DNA from: Methanobacterium sp.
GTDB taxonomy: Archaea > Methanobacteriota > Methanobacteria > Methanobacteriales > Methanobacteriaceae
Direction of reading: 5' to 3'
Assembly (NCBI GenBank): GCA_016222945.1
Contig: JACRPY010000006.1
Location: 124,001-188,000 of the forward strand
Length of the DNA stretch: 64,000 bases
How positions within the stretch are numbered: position 1 is the first letter of the stretch; each line of letters opens with the position of its first letter. The notes beneath the pieces were generated by a model. That model was not told the DNA's origin, ran no database searches, and was given only the letters and a program-made list of their open reading frames with translations. Of the stretch, positions 47,024-56,628 are shown piece by piece. The translations under genes and the position numbers were made by a program.

Positions 47024-47135
47024 ATAATCTTCCCTGGAGCTTTTCTATAATTTCCATTTTTATACTGTTATTTTAGTGGTAATTGGGCTTACTATTAACT
47101 TTATACAAACATATATCTTTGGGAACGTACATCTA

Positions 47136-47723
47136 ATGTATATGCTTAATAAACTACGTCCACGGGTTAAAATCTATATAGACCCTATTGCAAATAAAAT
47201 TAGTGTACATCCCAATATTTTGACTATAATTGGCCTTATTATGGGTATTTTTTCTGCGTATTTATTTGCAACTGGAAATCTGCTTGCAGGTGGAATTTTT
47301 ATACTTTTAAGCGGTTTTTTTGATATTATAGATGGTGCTGTCGCGCGAAATCATAAAACACAATCTCCATTTGGTTCAATACTGGATTCAACCACTGACA
47401 GACTTACAGATGCATTTATTTTAATTGGAATTGCATATGGCGGATTTGTAAACTGGGTAATAGGTGTTTTAGCCATAGTTGCATCCTTCAGTGTAAGTTA
47501 TGTAAGGGCACGAATGGAAGCAGAAGGTGTAAAAGGCGATGTGGGAATAGCTGAAAGAGCAGAAAGACTTGTTATAATTATGATAGGTGCATTTTTAACC
47601 TATGCGTTAGGTTTCAACTTCTTAAATTATGCTGTTATTTTAATAGTGATCCTCGGGTTTTTCACAGTTTCACAAAGAATATACTATGCATGGAAACAAT
47701 TAAAGGATAAAAAGCCAGAATAA
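47136..47723 (+). CDS. CDP-alcohol phosphatidyltransferase, likely archaetidylinositol phosphate synthase-type
   Basis: The enzyme joins an alcohol phosphate to a CDP-activated archaeal lipid in the membrane. The family motif D-G-x2-A-R-x8-G-x3-D-x3-D is seen in IIDGAVARNHKTQSPFGSI then LDSTTDR. About six hydrophobic segments follow. I choose ATG 47136 (MYMLNKLRPRVKIYIDP); longer starts run into AT-rich DNA. Length 195 residues fits. The alcohol substrate is inferred from similarity to archaeal inositol-type enzymes. Confidence 0.82.
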   Translation: MYMLNKLRPRVKIYIDPIANKISVHPNILTIIGLIMGIFSAYLFATGNLLAGGIFILLSGFFDIIDGAVARNHKTQSPFGSILDSTTDRLTDAFILIGIAYGGFVNWVIGVLAIVASFSVSYVRARMEAEGVKGDVGIAERAERLVIIMIGAFLTYALGFNFLNYAVILIVILGFFTVSQRIYYAWKQLKDKKPE

Positions 47724-47738
47724 CACAGGATAGATATT

Positions 47739-47984
47739 ATGGGTGATGATTCAAGTACAATAAGCCGTATTAATAAAGATATTGAACTATTTACTAAAAA
47801 TATAAAAGAAATAGAATCAATAAATTTAAATGACAACGAAAATGAAGTTCTTCTAAGAGCTCTAAGTTACTTTGAAGATACAAAATACTATCTTGAAAAA
47901 GGAGACCTTGTAACTTCATTTGGATGTATAACCTATGCACATGGATTACTGGATGCAATACGGCTCTTACATAACATAATTTGA
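47739..47984 (+). CDS. DUF357 domain protein
   Basis: This 81-residue helical protein has the DUF357 signature LSYFEDTKYYLEKGDLVTSFGCITYAHGLLDA. Function is not established. It follows the CDP-alcohol transferase by 15 bases and could be cotranscribed with it, an association also common in other methanogens. Confidence 0.85.
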   Translation: MGDDSSTISRINKDIELFTKNIKEIESINLNDNENEVLLRALSYFEDTKYYLEKGDLVTSFGCITYAHGLLDAIRLLHNII

Positions 47985-48058
47985 TATTTAAATTTTATAG
48001 AACTTAAAAATATTTATTCAAACCTATAAACTTAAAATAATTATTTATATTAGCTATT

Positions 48059-48718
48059 ATGCAGATTAAAAAAGATAAAATCAATGAAGCAGTATATGAT
48101 TTAAGATTTCTTCTAAATAGAGGTTATAGGAAGAAAAATGCCCTTCAATTTGTTTCAAATAAATATTTGCTAAGTAAGCGGGAACGTAATTATCTGGCCC
48201 GATCTGTTTTTTCTAACTTAAAATCTGAATCCAGAGGAGAAAAAATAGTTGAAATCACCCAAATAGAAAACAAATATCTTCTTGTGGATGGTTACAATGT
48301 TCTTATCACCACTGAAAGCATATGCCAGAGGGATTATGAATCTCTAATTCTATGCGATGACATGATTTTAAGAGATTTAAATGCTGTTTTTGGTAAATAT
48401 AAATTTAAAGACTCTACAAAAAAGGCTTTAAATGCTATTTTGGAGCTTATAAATGAATATAACCCTGCTTATGTTAATTTTTTATTTGATAGTCCTGTAA
48501 GTTTCAGCGCTAAGCTTGCAAAACTTACAAATGAAATTATGCAGCATTATGGAATTCAAGGAAGTACAAATGTCTCTAAAAATGTTGATTTTGAAATTAT
48601 AGAGTCATCAAAGACAAATAATGGAGTAGTTGCAACAGGGGATAGTGTAATAATAGATAAAATAGATAAAGTTGTGGATATACCTTTTATTATCCTGCAA
48701 AAATACAAAACTAAATAA
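48059..48718 (+). CDS. DUF434 domain protein
   Basis: Residues 10-55 (LRFLLNRGYRKKNALQFVSN then LLSKRERNYLARSVF) match DUF434, and the remainder (LLVDGYNVLITTESI, later GVVATGDSVIID) resembles a NYN/PIN-like nuclease fold with conserved Asp residues. This suggests an RNA-related enzyme, which is inference. Its 219-residue length is normal. Single gene. Confidence 0.8.
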   Translation: MQIKKDKINEAVYDLRFLLNRGYRKKNALQFVSNKYLLSKRERNYLARSVFSNLKSESRGEKIVEITQIENKYLLVDGYNVLITTESICQRDYESLILCDDMILRDLNAVFGKYKFKDSTKKALNAILELINEYNPAYVNFLFDSPVSFSAKLAKLTNEIMQHYGIQGSTNVSKNVDFEIIESSKTNNGVVATGDSVIIDKIDKVVDIPFIILQKYKTK

Positions 48719-48837
48719 AAATCATTTTTTTTACATAAAATACTTTAAAATTAAATTAAATAAAAGTAATTAACTCTTATAAGATTCTAAATACATTAAA
48801 AAATTAAAATCAATTAAATAAAAAAAGTGGTGATATT

Positions 48838-49182
48838 ATGGAAAATAACAATGATTTATATGCAGAAAAGGCAGGAGAAGAACTTAAATCAAGAATTGAA
48901 TGGTTTAAGGAAGCTCTTCAAGACGATGAAAAACGGGAAGAAATTCATGATAGTGTTCAAGGTTCAGAAATACTTGTTAGACTTGAAATTTTTCTACCAT
49001 CAGATGATCCTGATAACTTTGCAGATGGGCTTTATCTCTACATTGATAACAGCGGACTAATTGTAGATGCAGATTATTATTTTAGAAAAACTAATGATGG
49101 TGCAGTAACCAGATTAGAAGGTGAAGAACTGCAAATAGTTAAAGACTTATTCCAGGATGCGTTTTCCCTTGAAATAGAATAA
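48838..49182 (+). CDS. hypothetical protein, 114 residues, acidic
   Basis: I do not recognise this family. The protein is acidic, with a helix at residues ~5-35 (LYAEKAGEELKSRIEWFKEA), beta strands in EILVRLEIFLPSD and LYLYIDNSGLIVDADYYF, and a C-terminal helix. The ATG follows AGTGGTGATATT, a good ribosome binding site. No signal or membrane segment. Function unknown. Confidence 0.6.
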   Translation: MENNNDLYAEKAGEELKSRIEWFKEALQDDEKREEIHDSVQGSEILVRLEIFLPSDDPDNFADGLYLYIDNSGLIVDADYYFRKTNDGAVTRLEGEELQIVKDLFQDAFSLEIE

Positions 49183-49467
49183 ATTGTTCCTAAATAACTT
49201 ATCAAACTATCTATAAATAGAGTTTAACGCTTAAAATAATATAGAATTTATTTTTTTAAGAATAATTTAATTAGGAAAATGAACATACTTTAGATGTATT
49301 TAATATAAATTAGAAATTAATAAAAAATTCAGAGTATAAAAAACAGATTATACTATGATTTAAACATAATTAAAGAAAAAAATATTTAAATAGAATAAAC
49401 GATTTAAATTAACTTTCAGAATTATTTCAATAATATGCATACATTAAATTAAGCATGGAGGATGAAA

Positions 49468-49992
49468 ATGCGCAGCTTTGAAAGACTGACTTCTCTAAAG
49501 GATTATATTCCTTTAAAAAGAAGGGAATCAGGAGGAAAAAATATAGGTCTTCTTGTTGATGGGCCTAATATGTTAAGGAAAGAGTTCAGCCTTAATCTTG
49601 ATATTGTAAGGAAAATAATAGCTGAATATGGGGACATGAGGGTTGGTAAAGTTTTACTGAATCAATATGCTTCAGATAAACTTATAGAAGCAATTGTAAA
49701 TCAAGGATTTACTCCTGTTGTTGTTGCTGGTGATACTGATGTTTACATGGCAGTTGAAGCCATGGAATTAATTTATAATCCTAATATTGATGTTGTTGCA
49801 CTAATGACTCGTGATGCTGATTTTCTGCCCATCATAAGCAAGGCAAAAGAAAATGGGAAAGAAACAATTGTAATTGGAGCTGAACCCGGATTCAGTGCAG
49901 CACTGCAAAACTCTGCAGATCATTCCATAACCTTGAAATCTGAAAATCATAGGGGTAAACAAAGTCATAATAGGGAAGAAAATGCTTATTAA
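49468..49992 (+). CDS. NYN-domain protein (LabA/DUF88-like)
   Basis: NYN domains are PIN-like ribonucleases. The 174-residue protein has the active-site pattern NIGLLVDGPNM (Asp), VAGDTDVYM and MTRDADFLPII (Asp), so three acidic residues are present. The ATG at 49468 is six bases after GGAGG; an in-frame ATG at 49462 directly abuts that site. The C-terminus is Asn/His-rich. Its end overlaps the next gene start by 11 bases, so the two are coupled. Confidence 0.84.
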   Translation: MRSFERLTSLKDYIPLKRRESGGKNIGLLVDGPNMLRKEFSLNLDIVRKIIAEYGDMRVGKVLLNQYASDKLIEAIVNQGFTPVVVAGDTDVYMAVEAMELIYNPNIDVVALMTRDADFLPIISKAKENGKETIVIGAEPGFSAALQNSADHSITLKSENHRGKQSHNREENAY

Positions 49993-51157
49993 TTCGTCTG
50001 TTGATGAGGTAAAAAAAAGGGAAAACTCCCTTAAAATCATTGATTCCATTATTAAAAACCATGGAAGAAATGCTCTTTATGATTTAACAGGTCTTGCCGG
50101 AGGATTTAAACTTAATCCTCAAGATATGGATTTTCTTGAGACATATGCAGGGCCTGCAATGTTTGAAAATGAGCTGCAGCGCCTTGGAACAGACTATCTT
50201 GGTGGGGAAAAAGTATTTGCTTTTAACAGAACCACATCAGGCATCCTTGCAACAATTTTAGCCCTTGTAAAACCAGGGGATGAAGTTATTCATTATTTGC
50301 CTAAATTTCCATCACATCCATCTATTCCTCGAAGCACGAAGCTTGTAGGGGCTTCTTATAAAGAATTTGACAATATTAATGATTTTGAAGTTCAAAATAA
50401 CACAGCTCTTGTTATTATAACTGGTTCTACCATGGATCATGATATATTAGAAGAAGAGGAGTTTTTTAAGATAATTGACATTTCCAAATCAAAAAACATC
50501 CCTGTATTTGTAGATGATGCATCAGGGGCAAGATTAAGAACAGTGCTCTATAAACAGCCTAAAGCCATGGATATGGGTGCAGATATTGTTATAACAAGCA
50601 CTGATAAACTAATGAATGGTCCAAGAGCAGGTTTAATGGCAGGGAAAAAAGAAATAATTGATTTAATAAAATCAAAAGCCCATGAATTTGGTCTTGAAGC
50701 CCAAACAGCTACTATTGTTGGTATAATAAGGGCAATTGAAAATTTCAGCGGGAAAAGAATGATTAGAGCATTCAAAGATAAACATGAAATTTATGAGGCC
50801 TTAAAAAAAGATATTGAATCTGTTAGGGAAACCCCAACAGGTGTAATGATTTCAGCAGATGATATAATTGCAGAATTGAAAAAGAAAGGTGTTAAAACAG
50901 ATTTCACATCAGACGATGTTGCATGTGTATTTGCAGCTCTTTTACTTAGAAACTACCATATTTTAACTATTCCTGCTGTTGGAATGCCTGGCGCTTCTGC
51001 AACTTTGAGAATAGATCTTGCAGCTTCTGATTCAGAAAGGATTGATAATGAATATATTGTTAAGGCCATGATTGAGACTTTTTCACATCTTAGTGAGATT
51101 GTAAACTATAAAATGGCCTGTAAATTGATTTTATATGAAAATGACATAAGTAAATGA
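49982..51157 (+). CDS. PLP-dependent enzyme, MJ0158/SelA-like family
   Basis: This 391-residue fold-type I PLP protein resembles the MJ0158 family, a SelA-like enzyme of unknown activity in methanogens without selenium insertion. The Schiff-base lysine lies in STDKLMNGPRAGL and the family pattern VDDASGARLRT is present. It overlaps the NYN-domain gene by 11 bases, indicating translational coupling, which might link the two products in RNA or sulfur metabolism. Function not established. Confidence 0.8.
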   Translation: MLINSSVDEVKKRENSLKIIDSIIKNHGRNALYDLTGLAGGFKLNPQDMDFLETYAGPAMFENELQRLGTDYLGGEKVFAFNRTTSGILATILALVKPGDEVIHYLPKFPSHPSIPRSTKLVGASYKEFDNINDFEVQNNTALVIITGSTMDHDILEEEEFFKIIDISKSKNIPVFVDDASGARLRTVLYKQPKAMDMGADIVITSTDKLMNGPRAGLMAGKKEIIDLIKSKAHEFGLEAQTATIVGIIRAIENFSGKRMIRAFKDKHEIYEALKKDIESVRETPTGVMISADDIIAELKKKGVKTDFTSDDVACVFAALLLRNYHILTIPAVGMPGASATLRIDLAASDSERIDNEYIVKAMIETFSHLSEIVNYKMACKLILYENDISK

Positions 51158-51219
51158 TTTAATTTAACTATTTTATTCTTTTTTATATTTTTTTAATAGA
51201 AAGAGAGGCTTTTGAGCAC

Positions 51220-52236
51220 ATGATTGAGATCGATGGTTCGGATGGCGAAGGTGGAGGTTCTATTGTACGTATTGCTACTGCATTATCTGCTTTAAGTCAA
51301 GAAACCATAAACATAAAGAATATACGGTCAAACAGACCAAAAACTGGGCTAATGCCGCAACATTTAAATGCAGTAAAGGTAGTTGCGCAATTATCTCATG
51401 CATCATGTGATAAATTAGAGATAGGGTCAAATGAAATCTTTTTTAAACCTGAATCCATAAAGGGAGGGAATTTTGAAATTGACATAAAAACTGCAGGGAG
51501 CATTGCACTTGTTCTCCAGGCATTTATGATACCTGCTTTTTTTGCAAAATCAAGGGTAAATATAACTATTTGTGGAGGTACTGATGTTAGATGGTCTCCA
51601 TCAATAAATTACCTGCAAAATATCACCCTGCCAATTCTAAAAACAATGGGATATGTTGCAGAAATAGATATAATCCGTCGCGGACACTATCCTCGTGGGG
51701 GAGGCATTGTAAAGGTTGAAATTGCTCCTGTAAAAAAATTAAAGCCAATTATAAGCACTGAACTTGAAGTGGATAGAATAAGAGGAATATCGCATAGTGT
51801 TAAGATACCAGAACATGTTGCAGTAAGGCAAGCTGAAAGTGCAGAAAAAGTGCTTAAAGCAAATGGATTTGATGCTGAAATTGAAATTGAACATTCAAAC
51901 AATGCTTTAGGTGCAGGATCGGGAATAGTTCTTTGGAGTGAAGGAAAATCAAGAGTTGGTGGAAGTTCAATTGGAGAACGTGGTTTAAAAGCTGAAAACG
52001 TAGGTAAAAACGCAGCAAAAGAAATATTATACCATATATCAAAGGGCGCAGCAGTTGATAAATACATGGGTGACCAGTTAATTCCATATATGGCCATAAA
52101 AGGTAATTCTAAGATAAAAACAGCTGAATTAACTCTTCATACCCTTACTAATATTCATGTTGCAGAAAAAATAATGGATAAAAAATTTAGTGTAATTGGT
52201 GAATTGGGTGATATTGCAACTATTTCTGTTATTTAA
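51220..52236 (+). CDS. rtcA: RNA 3'-terminal phosphate cyclase
   Basis: RtcA converts 3'-phosphates of RNA to 2',3'-cyclic phosphates with ATP. The 338-residue protein starts IEIDGSDGEGGGSIVRIATALS, the classic motif, and has RGHYPRGGG and SSIGERG later. The catalytic His is in the C-terminal segment LTLHTLTN as in the family. The stop overlaps the convergent birA gene end by four bases. Confidence 0.94.
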   Translation: MIEIDGSDGEGGGSIVRIATALSALSQETINIKNIRSNRPKTGLMPQHLNAVKVVAQLSHASCDKLEIGSNEIFFKPESIKGGNFEIDIKTAGSIALVLQAFMIPAFFAKSRVNITICGGTDVRWSPSINYLQNITLPILKTMGYVAEIDIIRRGHYPRGGGIVKVEIAPVKKLKPIISTELEVDRIRGISHSVKIPEHVAVRQAESAEKVLKANGFDAEIEIEHSNNALGAGSGIVLWSEGKSRVGGSSIGERGLKAENVGKNAAKEILYHISKGAAVDKYMGDQLIPYMAIKGNSKIKTAELTLHTLTNIHVAEKIMDKKFSVIGELGDIATISVI

Positions 52237-53201
52237 GCTACGTGTCTGCATTCTCCAGATATAATCTTTTCAAGAGAGCCATTATTTAGCTCTACAATCA
52301 GTGCACCATCACTATTTACACCGACAGCTTCTCCTTTAATAATTTTTGTCCCTGTTTTAACTTCTACGCTGCTTCCAATAGTTTTTGAGTATTCACGCCA
52401 TTTATTTAAGATGCTGTGGAAATTACCTTTACTAAATTCATTATAAATCTCTTCAAAGTTTTCAAGGAACTTCTGCACCAATATCATCCGGGACACGTCA
52501 CCATCACGCAATTCACTTTTAATAGAAGTTGCTGTATCCTTTAATTCGGGAGGAAATGAACCTAAGTCAATATTTACATCAATACCTATTCCTATTACCA
52601 TATAATCAATGGCATCTCTTTCAGTGCTTATTTCAGTTAATATGCCGCAAACTTTTTTATTATCTATTAAAATGTCATTTGGCCATTTAATGCCTACTTC
52701 TAATCCATATTCATCTTTTAAAGTTTTTGCAGCTGCAACACCTGCAGTAAATGTTAACTGAGGAGCATTAATAGGCAATATATCTGGTCTTAAAATTACA
52801 GACATCCAAGCACCACCCATAGGTGATATCCATTTTTTACCTCTTCTTCCCCTTCCTTTACTTTGACTTTCTGCTATTACAACTGTTCCTTCTGGTGCTC
52901 CATCAATAGCTAATTTTTTAGCAACTTCATTTGTAGAGTCAACCTCTCTAAAATAATGAATTTCATTACCTATACGGCTTGTATCAAGTATACTTTTGAG
53001 TTTATGGGGTAATATCAAAGTTAATTCCTCGTTAAGCTGGAATGCGTCGTTTGATATGTTTATTGTGTATCCTTCTTTTTTAAGTGTTTTAATGTGGTCT
53101 AGTATCTGGGAATGCTCAAATCCAAGTTGTGATGTTAATTCGTCAATACTCACAAATTCGCCTTTCTTTTCATAAAGAGATTCTAATACTTTATTTTTCA
53201 T
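52233..53201 (-). CDS. birA: biotin--protein ligase with N-terminal HTH domain
   Basis: BirA attaches biotin to carboxylases. The 322-residue protein has an N-terminal winged helix (residues ~1-60), which could repress biotin genes, and a ligase domain with GRGRRGKKW, IKWPNDIL and a C-terminal SH3-like part. It is downstream of the biotin carboxylase subunit gene pycA on the same strand, its substrate partner complex. A DNA-binding role remains to be shown; biotin genes are not in the window. Confidence 0.92.
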   Translation of the reverse strand: MKNKVLESLYEKKGEFVSIDELTSQLGFEHSQILDHIKTLKKEGYTINISNDAFQLNEELTLILPHKLKSILDTSRIGNEIHYFREVDSTNEVAKKLAIDGAPEGTVVIAESQSKGRGRRGKKWISPMGGAWMSVILRPDILPINAPQLTFTAGVAAAKTLKDEYGLEVGIKWPNDILIDNKKVCGILTEISTERDAIDYMVIGIGIDVNIDLGSFPPELKDTATSIKSELRDGDVSRMILVQKFLENFEEIYNEFSKGNFHSILNKWREYSKTIGSSVEVKTGTKIIKGEAVGVNSDGALIVELNNGSLEKIISGECRHVA

Positions 53202-53264
53202 TTTAACACCAGATTTTTTTTATGAAATATTAAATTATTTATTTAATGAAACTAACTTTATGGC

Positions 53265-54743
53265 CTATTTTTTACCTAAATTAGCCATATAACTGTTTAC
53301 AGCTCCAGAAACTGCAGCAATCTTAGGTGAAGGTAAAAATGTGGATTTTAGTCTTGCTGCTCTTTTTTCGTCGGATTTAATTACATCTTCCATGTGACCC
53401 ATAATTTCATCACGATAATGGTCAACAAAATGTGTATGCAAATCTCCATCCCTGAAATGTTGGCTTAACATCATGGATTTGTGGAAAGGAATTGTAGTTT
53501 TAACTCCAAGTATAATATATTCATCTAAAGCCCTTTTCATACGATTTATAGCTTCATTTCTTGTCATTCCCCAAACTATCAGTTTAGATATCATTGAATC
53601 ATAAAATGGAGGTATTGTATAGTTCATATAAACTCCACTATCTACTCTAACTCCAATTCCTCCTGGTGATCTGTAACCTGTTATTTTACCAGGATTTGGG
53701 GCGAAATCTGCAAGAGGATCTTCTGCGTTTATTCTGCACTCAATAGCATGACCTTTAACTATAATGTCTTCCTGCGCGCAGCATAATTCTTCCCCAGAAG
53801 CAATTTTAAGTTGCTGTTTTACAAGATCAATTCCTGTTACAATCTCTGTAATAGGATGCTCTACTTGAATACGAGTATTCATCTCAAGGAAATAATAATC
53901 ACCATTAGAATATAAAAATTCAACAGTTCCTGCGTTTGTATAATCTATAGAAGAGGCAGCTCTTACTGCAGCTCCACCCATCTCTTCACGTAGTTCTTCT
54001 GTCATGATAGGAGAGGGAGATTCTTCAATCAATTTTTGATGCCTTCGTTGAATAGAACATTCCCTATCTGCAACATGAATAGTGTTTCCATGTTCATCAG
54101 CTAATATCTGAAACTCTATATGCCTTGGTTCTTCCACATACTTTTCAATATAGATAGTTGAATCTCCAAAGGCCGAAGCTGCAACAGATTGGGTGGATTC
54201 AATTGCCCTTACAAGTTCATCTTCTTCATAAACCGTACGCATCCCTATTCCACCACCACCGGCTGAAGCTTTTACAATAACAGGATAACCAATAGATTCA
54301 GCTATATCCACAGCCTCATCAAGTTCAGTTACACCTTTAGCAGTACCTGGAACCACAGGAACTCCTGCAGCTCGCATTAGTTTTTTGGATTCAATCTTGC
54401 TTCCCATGGAATTTATAACAGAACCTTTAGGTCCTATTAATTTAATACCGTGTTTTTCGCATTCTTCTCCTAATTTAGCGTTTTCTGCTAAGAATCCGTA
54501 ACCAGGGTGGATTGCTTCAGCCCCGCATTTTTCTGCAGTGTCTATTATTTTCTCTATATTCAAGTAACTGTCTGATGGACTTGGTTTACCTATGTTATAT
54601 GCTTCGTTAGCGTATTTTGCAAAAAGTGAGTTTTTATCAGCATCAGAATATACTGCAACGCTTTTTACGCCCAGTTCTTTACAAGCTCTCATAACTCTTA
54701 TTGCGATTTCGCCACGATTGGCAATGAGGATTTTATTAAACAT
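53265..54743 (-). CDS. pycA: pyruvate carboxylase subunit A (biotin carboxylase subunit)
   Basis: PycA carboxylates the biotin carried by PycB, which makes oxaloacetate for the incomplete reductive TCA route of methanogens. The 492-residue protein has all biotin carboxylase motifs: FNKILIANRGEIAIR at the start, the ATP-grasp glycine loop KASAGGGGIGMR, EMNTRIQVEHP and ECRINAEDP. Biotin itself would sit on PycB, which is not encoded here. The arrangement pycA-birA matches Methanothermobacter. Confidence 0.92.
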   Translation of the reverse strand: MFNKILIANRGEIAIRVMRACKELGVKSVAVYSDADKNSLFAKYANEAYNIGKPSPSDSYLNIEKIIDTAEKCGAEAIHPGYGFLAENAKLGEECEKHGIKLIGPKGSVINSMGSKIESKKLMRAAGVPVVPGTAKGVTELDEAVDIAESIGYPVIVKASAGGGGIGMRTVYEEDELVRAIESTQSVAASAFGDSTIYIEKYVEEPRHIEFQILADEHGNTIHVADRECSIQRRHQKLIEESPSPIMTEELREEMGGAAVRAASSIDYTNAGTVEFLYSNGDYYFLEMNTRIQVEHPITEIVTGIDLVKQQLKIASGEELCCAQEDIIVKGHAIECRINAEDPLADFAPNPGKITGYRSPGGIGVRVDSGVYMNYTIPPFYDSMISKLIVWGMTRNEAINRMKRALDEYIILGVKTTIPFHKSMMLSQHFRDGDLHTHFVDHYRDEIMGHMEDVIKSDEKRAARLKSTFLPSPKIAAVSGAVNSYMANLGKK

Positions 54744-54928
54744 GATATCGCCTCTAAAATTTGTAGAAGTCTGTAGATCGACTTTGAAATCATTTGTATA
54801 TATAATATATTCTATTATAACATTGATTTCTAATCATATTAATTATTTTATATCTATTTCATTATATTATTATATCTTCCAAAATCAAATATTAAAAATA
54901 AGATTCACAAGGTTAGGGGATGTTAAAA

Positions 54929-55567
54929 ATGAGTAAAAAACCAGAAATCACTAAAAAAAGACATCTTGAAATGGTACTACAAAATATACTTCCCCATACA
55001 AAACCAAAAGTTCATTTAGAACAGTATACAACACCTGCAAACATAGCAGCAGCTATTTTGTGGAATGCATACTCTCTTGGTGATATTGAAGATAACAAAG
55101 TTGTGGATATGGGCTGCGGTACAGGGATATTTGCTGTTGGTGCCGTTCTCATGGGTGCAAGAAAAGTTATGGGAATAGACATTGATCCAGATGCAATAGA
55201 GATTGCAAAGAAACATGCATCTGAATTTGGCATTGATAATCTGGCTGAATTTATTTCAGGCGATGTTAAAGATATTGTTTGCAATGCAGATACTGTAATT
55301 CAAAATCCGCCTTTTGGCGCCCAAAAAGCCGGGAGAAAAAATGCAGATAGAATTTTCATGAAAAAAGCCATTGAAATTGCCCCTGTAGTTTATTCTTTCC
55401 ATATGAAAGAGACAGAAGAATTTGTAGAGAAATATTTTGCTTCTTTAGGGGGTTTGGTTACTCATAAGTTTTATTACAGTTTTAATATACCTAAAATTTA
55501 TGATTTCCACCGGAAAGAGAAAATTAACATTGATGTAGTTGTTTTTAGGATAGAAAAGAATATATAA
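54929..55567 (+). CDS. METTL5-like RNA N6-adenine methyltransferase
   Basis: This 212-residue SAM-dependent methyltransferase has motif I VVDMGCGTGIFAVGA and the NPPF catalytic motif as QNPPFGAQ, typical of METTL5-type rRNA m6A enzymes, so a ribosomal RNA target is likely. I choose ATG 54929 (MSKKPEITKKRHLEMVL), with AGGGGATG upstream; an ATG at 54920 is part of that site. Located near a SPOUT methyltransferase and the ribosomal operon. Confidence 0.88.
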   Translation: MSKKPEITKKRHLEMVLQNILPHTKPKVHLEQYTTPANIAAAILWNAYSLGDIEDNKVVDMGCGTGIFAVGAVLMGARKVMGIDIDPDAIEIAKKHASEFGIDNLAEFISGDVKDIVCNADTVIQNPPFGAQKAGRKNADRIFMKKAIEIAPVVYSFHMKETEEFVEKYFASLGGLVTHKFYYSFNIPKIYDFHRKEKINIDVVVFRIEKNI

Positions 55568-55768
55568 ATAGAATAAGGAATACACATTAAGATTTTAAAA
55601 TCTTCTTAAGGTGTATAAAACCATAAAATATTTTATGCTGATTTACATATATTATTAATAGGTTAAAATGGTAAATACTTCAAATCTGCATTATTTATAT
55701 ATAACTTAAATCAAACCTTAGGGTGTTGTACACAATATATATATGAAGACAAAAACAGATAATGGAGA

Positions 55769-56584
55769 ATGGAACAGAAACATTTAACCATTTTTATACC
55801 TGCCTCAATAACTGCTGAGACAAAGGATTTAAGAATTAAAACTTACAAGGTGGGTTTGATTGGTAGATCTGCAGCTATCTTCAAGGCTGACAAGATCGTT
55901 GTTTATAACGATAATTCAGATAGGAAAGAGGTAAAGTTTATTAGTGATGTTCTCGCTTATATGAATACGCCTCAATACCTTCGTAAAAAGGTATTTCCAA
56001 TCTCAAGGGAACTAAAAAATGTGGGAATTCTTCCACCACTTAGAACTCCCCACCATCCTACAGATGAAGCAGAAGTAGGCGATTATAGGCAGGGATTCAC
56101 TGTAAAAAGGACAAAGAAAGGTACAATAGTTGATATTGGGGCGGATAGACCCGCGCTTTGTCGTGAAAAACTCAGCATAAATAAAATATTTAGCTTCCGT
56201 GTAGTGAAGCTGTCAAAAAAAGACATATTAATAGAACCGGATAAACCAGACTTTTACTGGGGTTACGAGGTTTTATCTACTTATAAGGACTTGTATGAAA
56301 GCATATTAGAAGTAAAACCCGATTTTGTTATTGGAACTTCTAGATATGCCGAGCCCATCACTTCTATTTTAGATGAAGTAAAGCACAAGATAAAAGATGC
56401 CAAACACGTGGCTATTTTGTTTGGTGGTCCTTATTCAGGCTTGCATGAACTTATTCAGGGCCGAAAAAACTTAATAGATCTTGAAGTCAATACGGTCCCA
56501 TCACAAGGAACTAAGACTATAAGGACTGAAGAGGCGGTTTTAACAACTTTATCTGCATTTAACTTGCTTTTAAATGCAGAATAA
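55769..56584 (+). CDS. SPOUT-family putative RNA methyltransferase
   Basis: This 271-residue protein matches the SPOUT (C9orf114-like) methyltransferase family that modifies rRNA or tRNA. The N-terminal segment LTIFIPASIT is conserved, an OB-like insertion occupies ~90-165, and the knot region contains ILFGGPYSGL and PSQGTKTIRTEEAVLTTLSA, the SAM-binding end. TATA-like TTTATATATA lies at 55694-55703. It is 44 bases before rpl3 and leads the ribosomal operon, an arrangement common in archaea. Confidence 0.87.
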   Translation: MEQKHLTIFIPASITAETKDLRIKTYKVGLIGRSAAIFKADKIVVYNDNSDRKEVKFISDVLAYMNTPQYLRKKVFPISRELKNVGILPPLRTPHHPTDEAEVGDYRQGFTVKRTKKGTIVDIGADRPALCREKLSINKIFSFRVVKLSKKDILIEPDKPDFYWGYEVLSTYKDLYESILEVKPDFVIGTSRYAEPITSILDEVKHKIKDAKHVAILFGGPYSGLHELIQGRKNLIDLEVNTVPSQGTKTIRTEEAVLTTLSAFNLLLNAE

Positions 56585-56628
56585 CTAGGAAAATTGAAAG
56601 AATTGTGAAGTAAGGAGGTAAATTAAAA

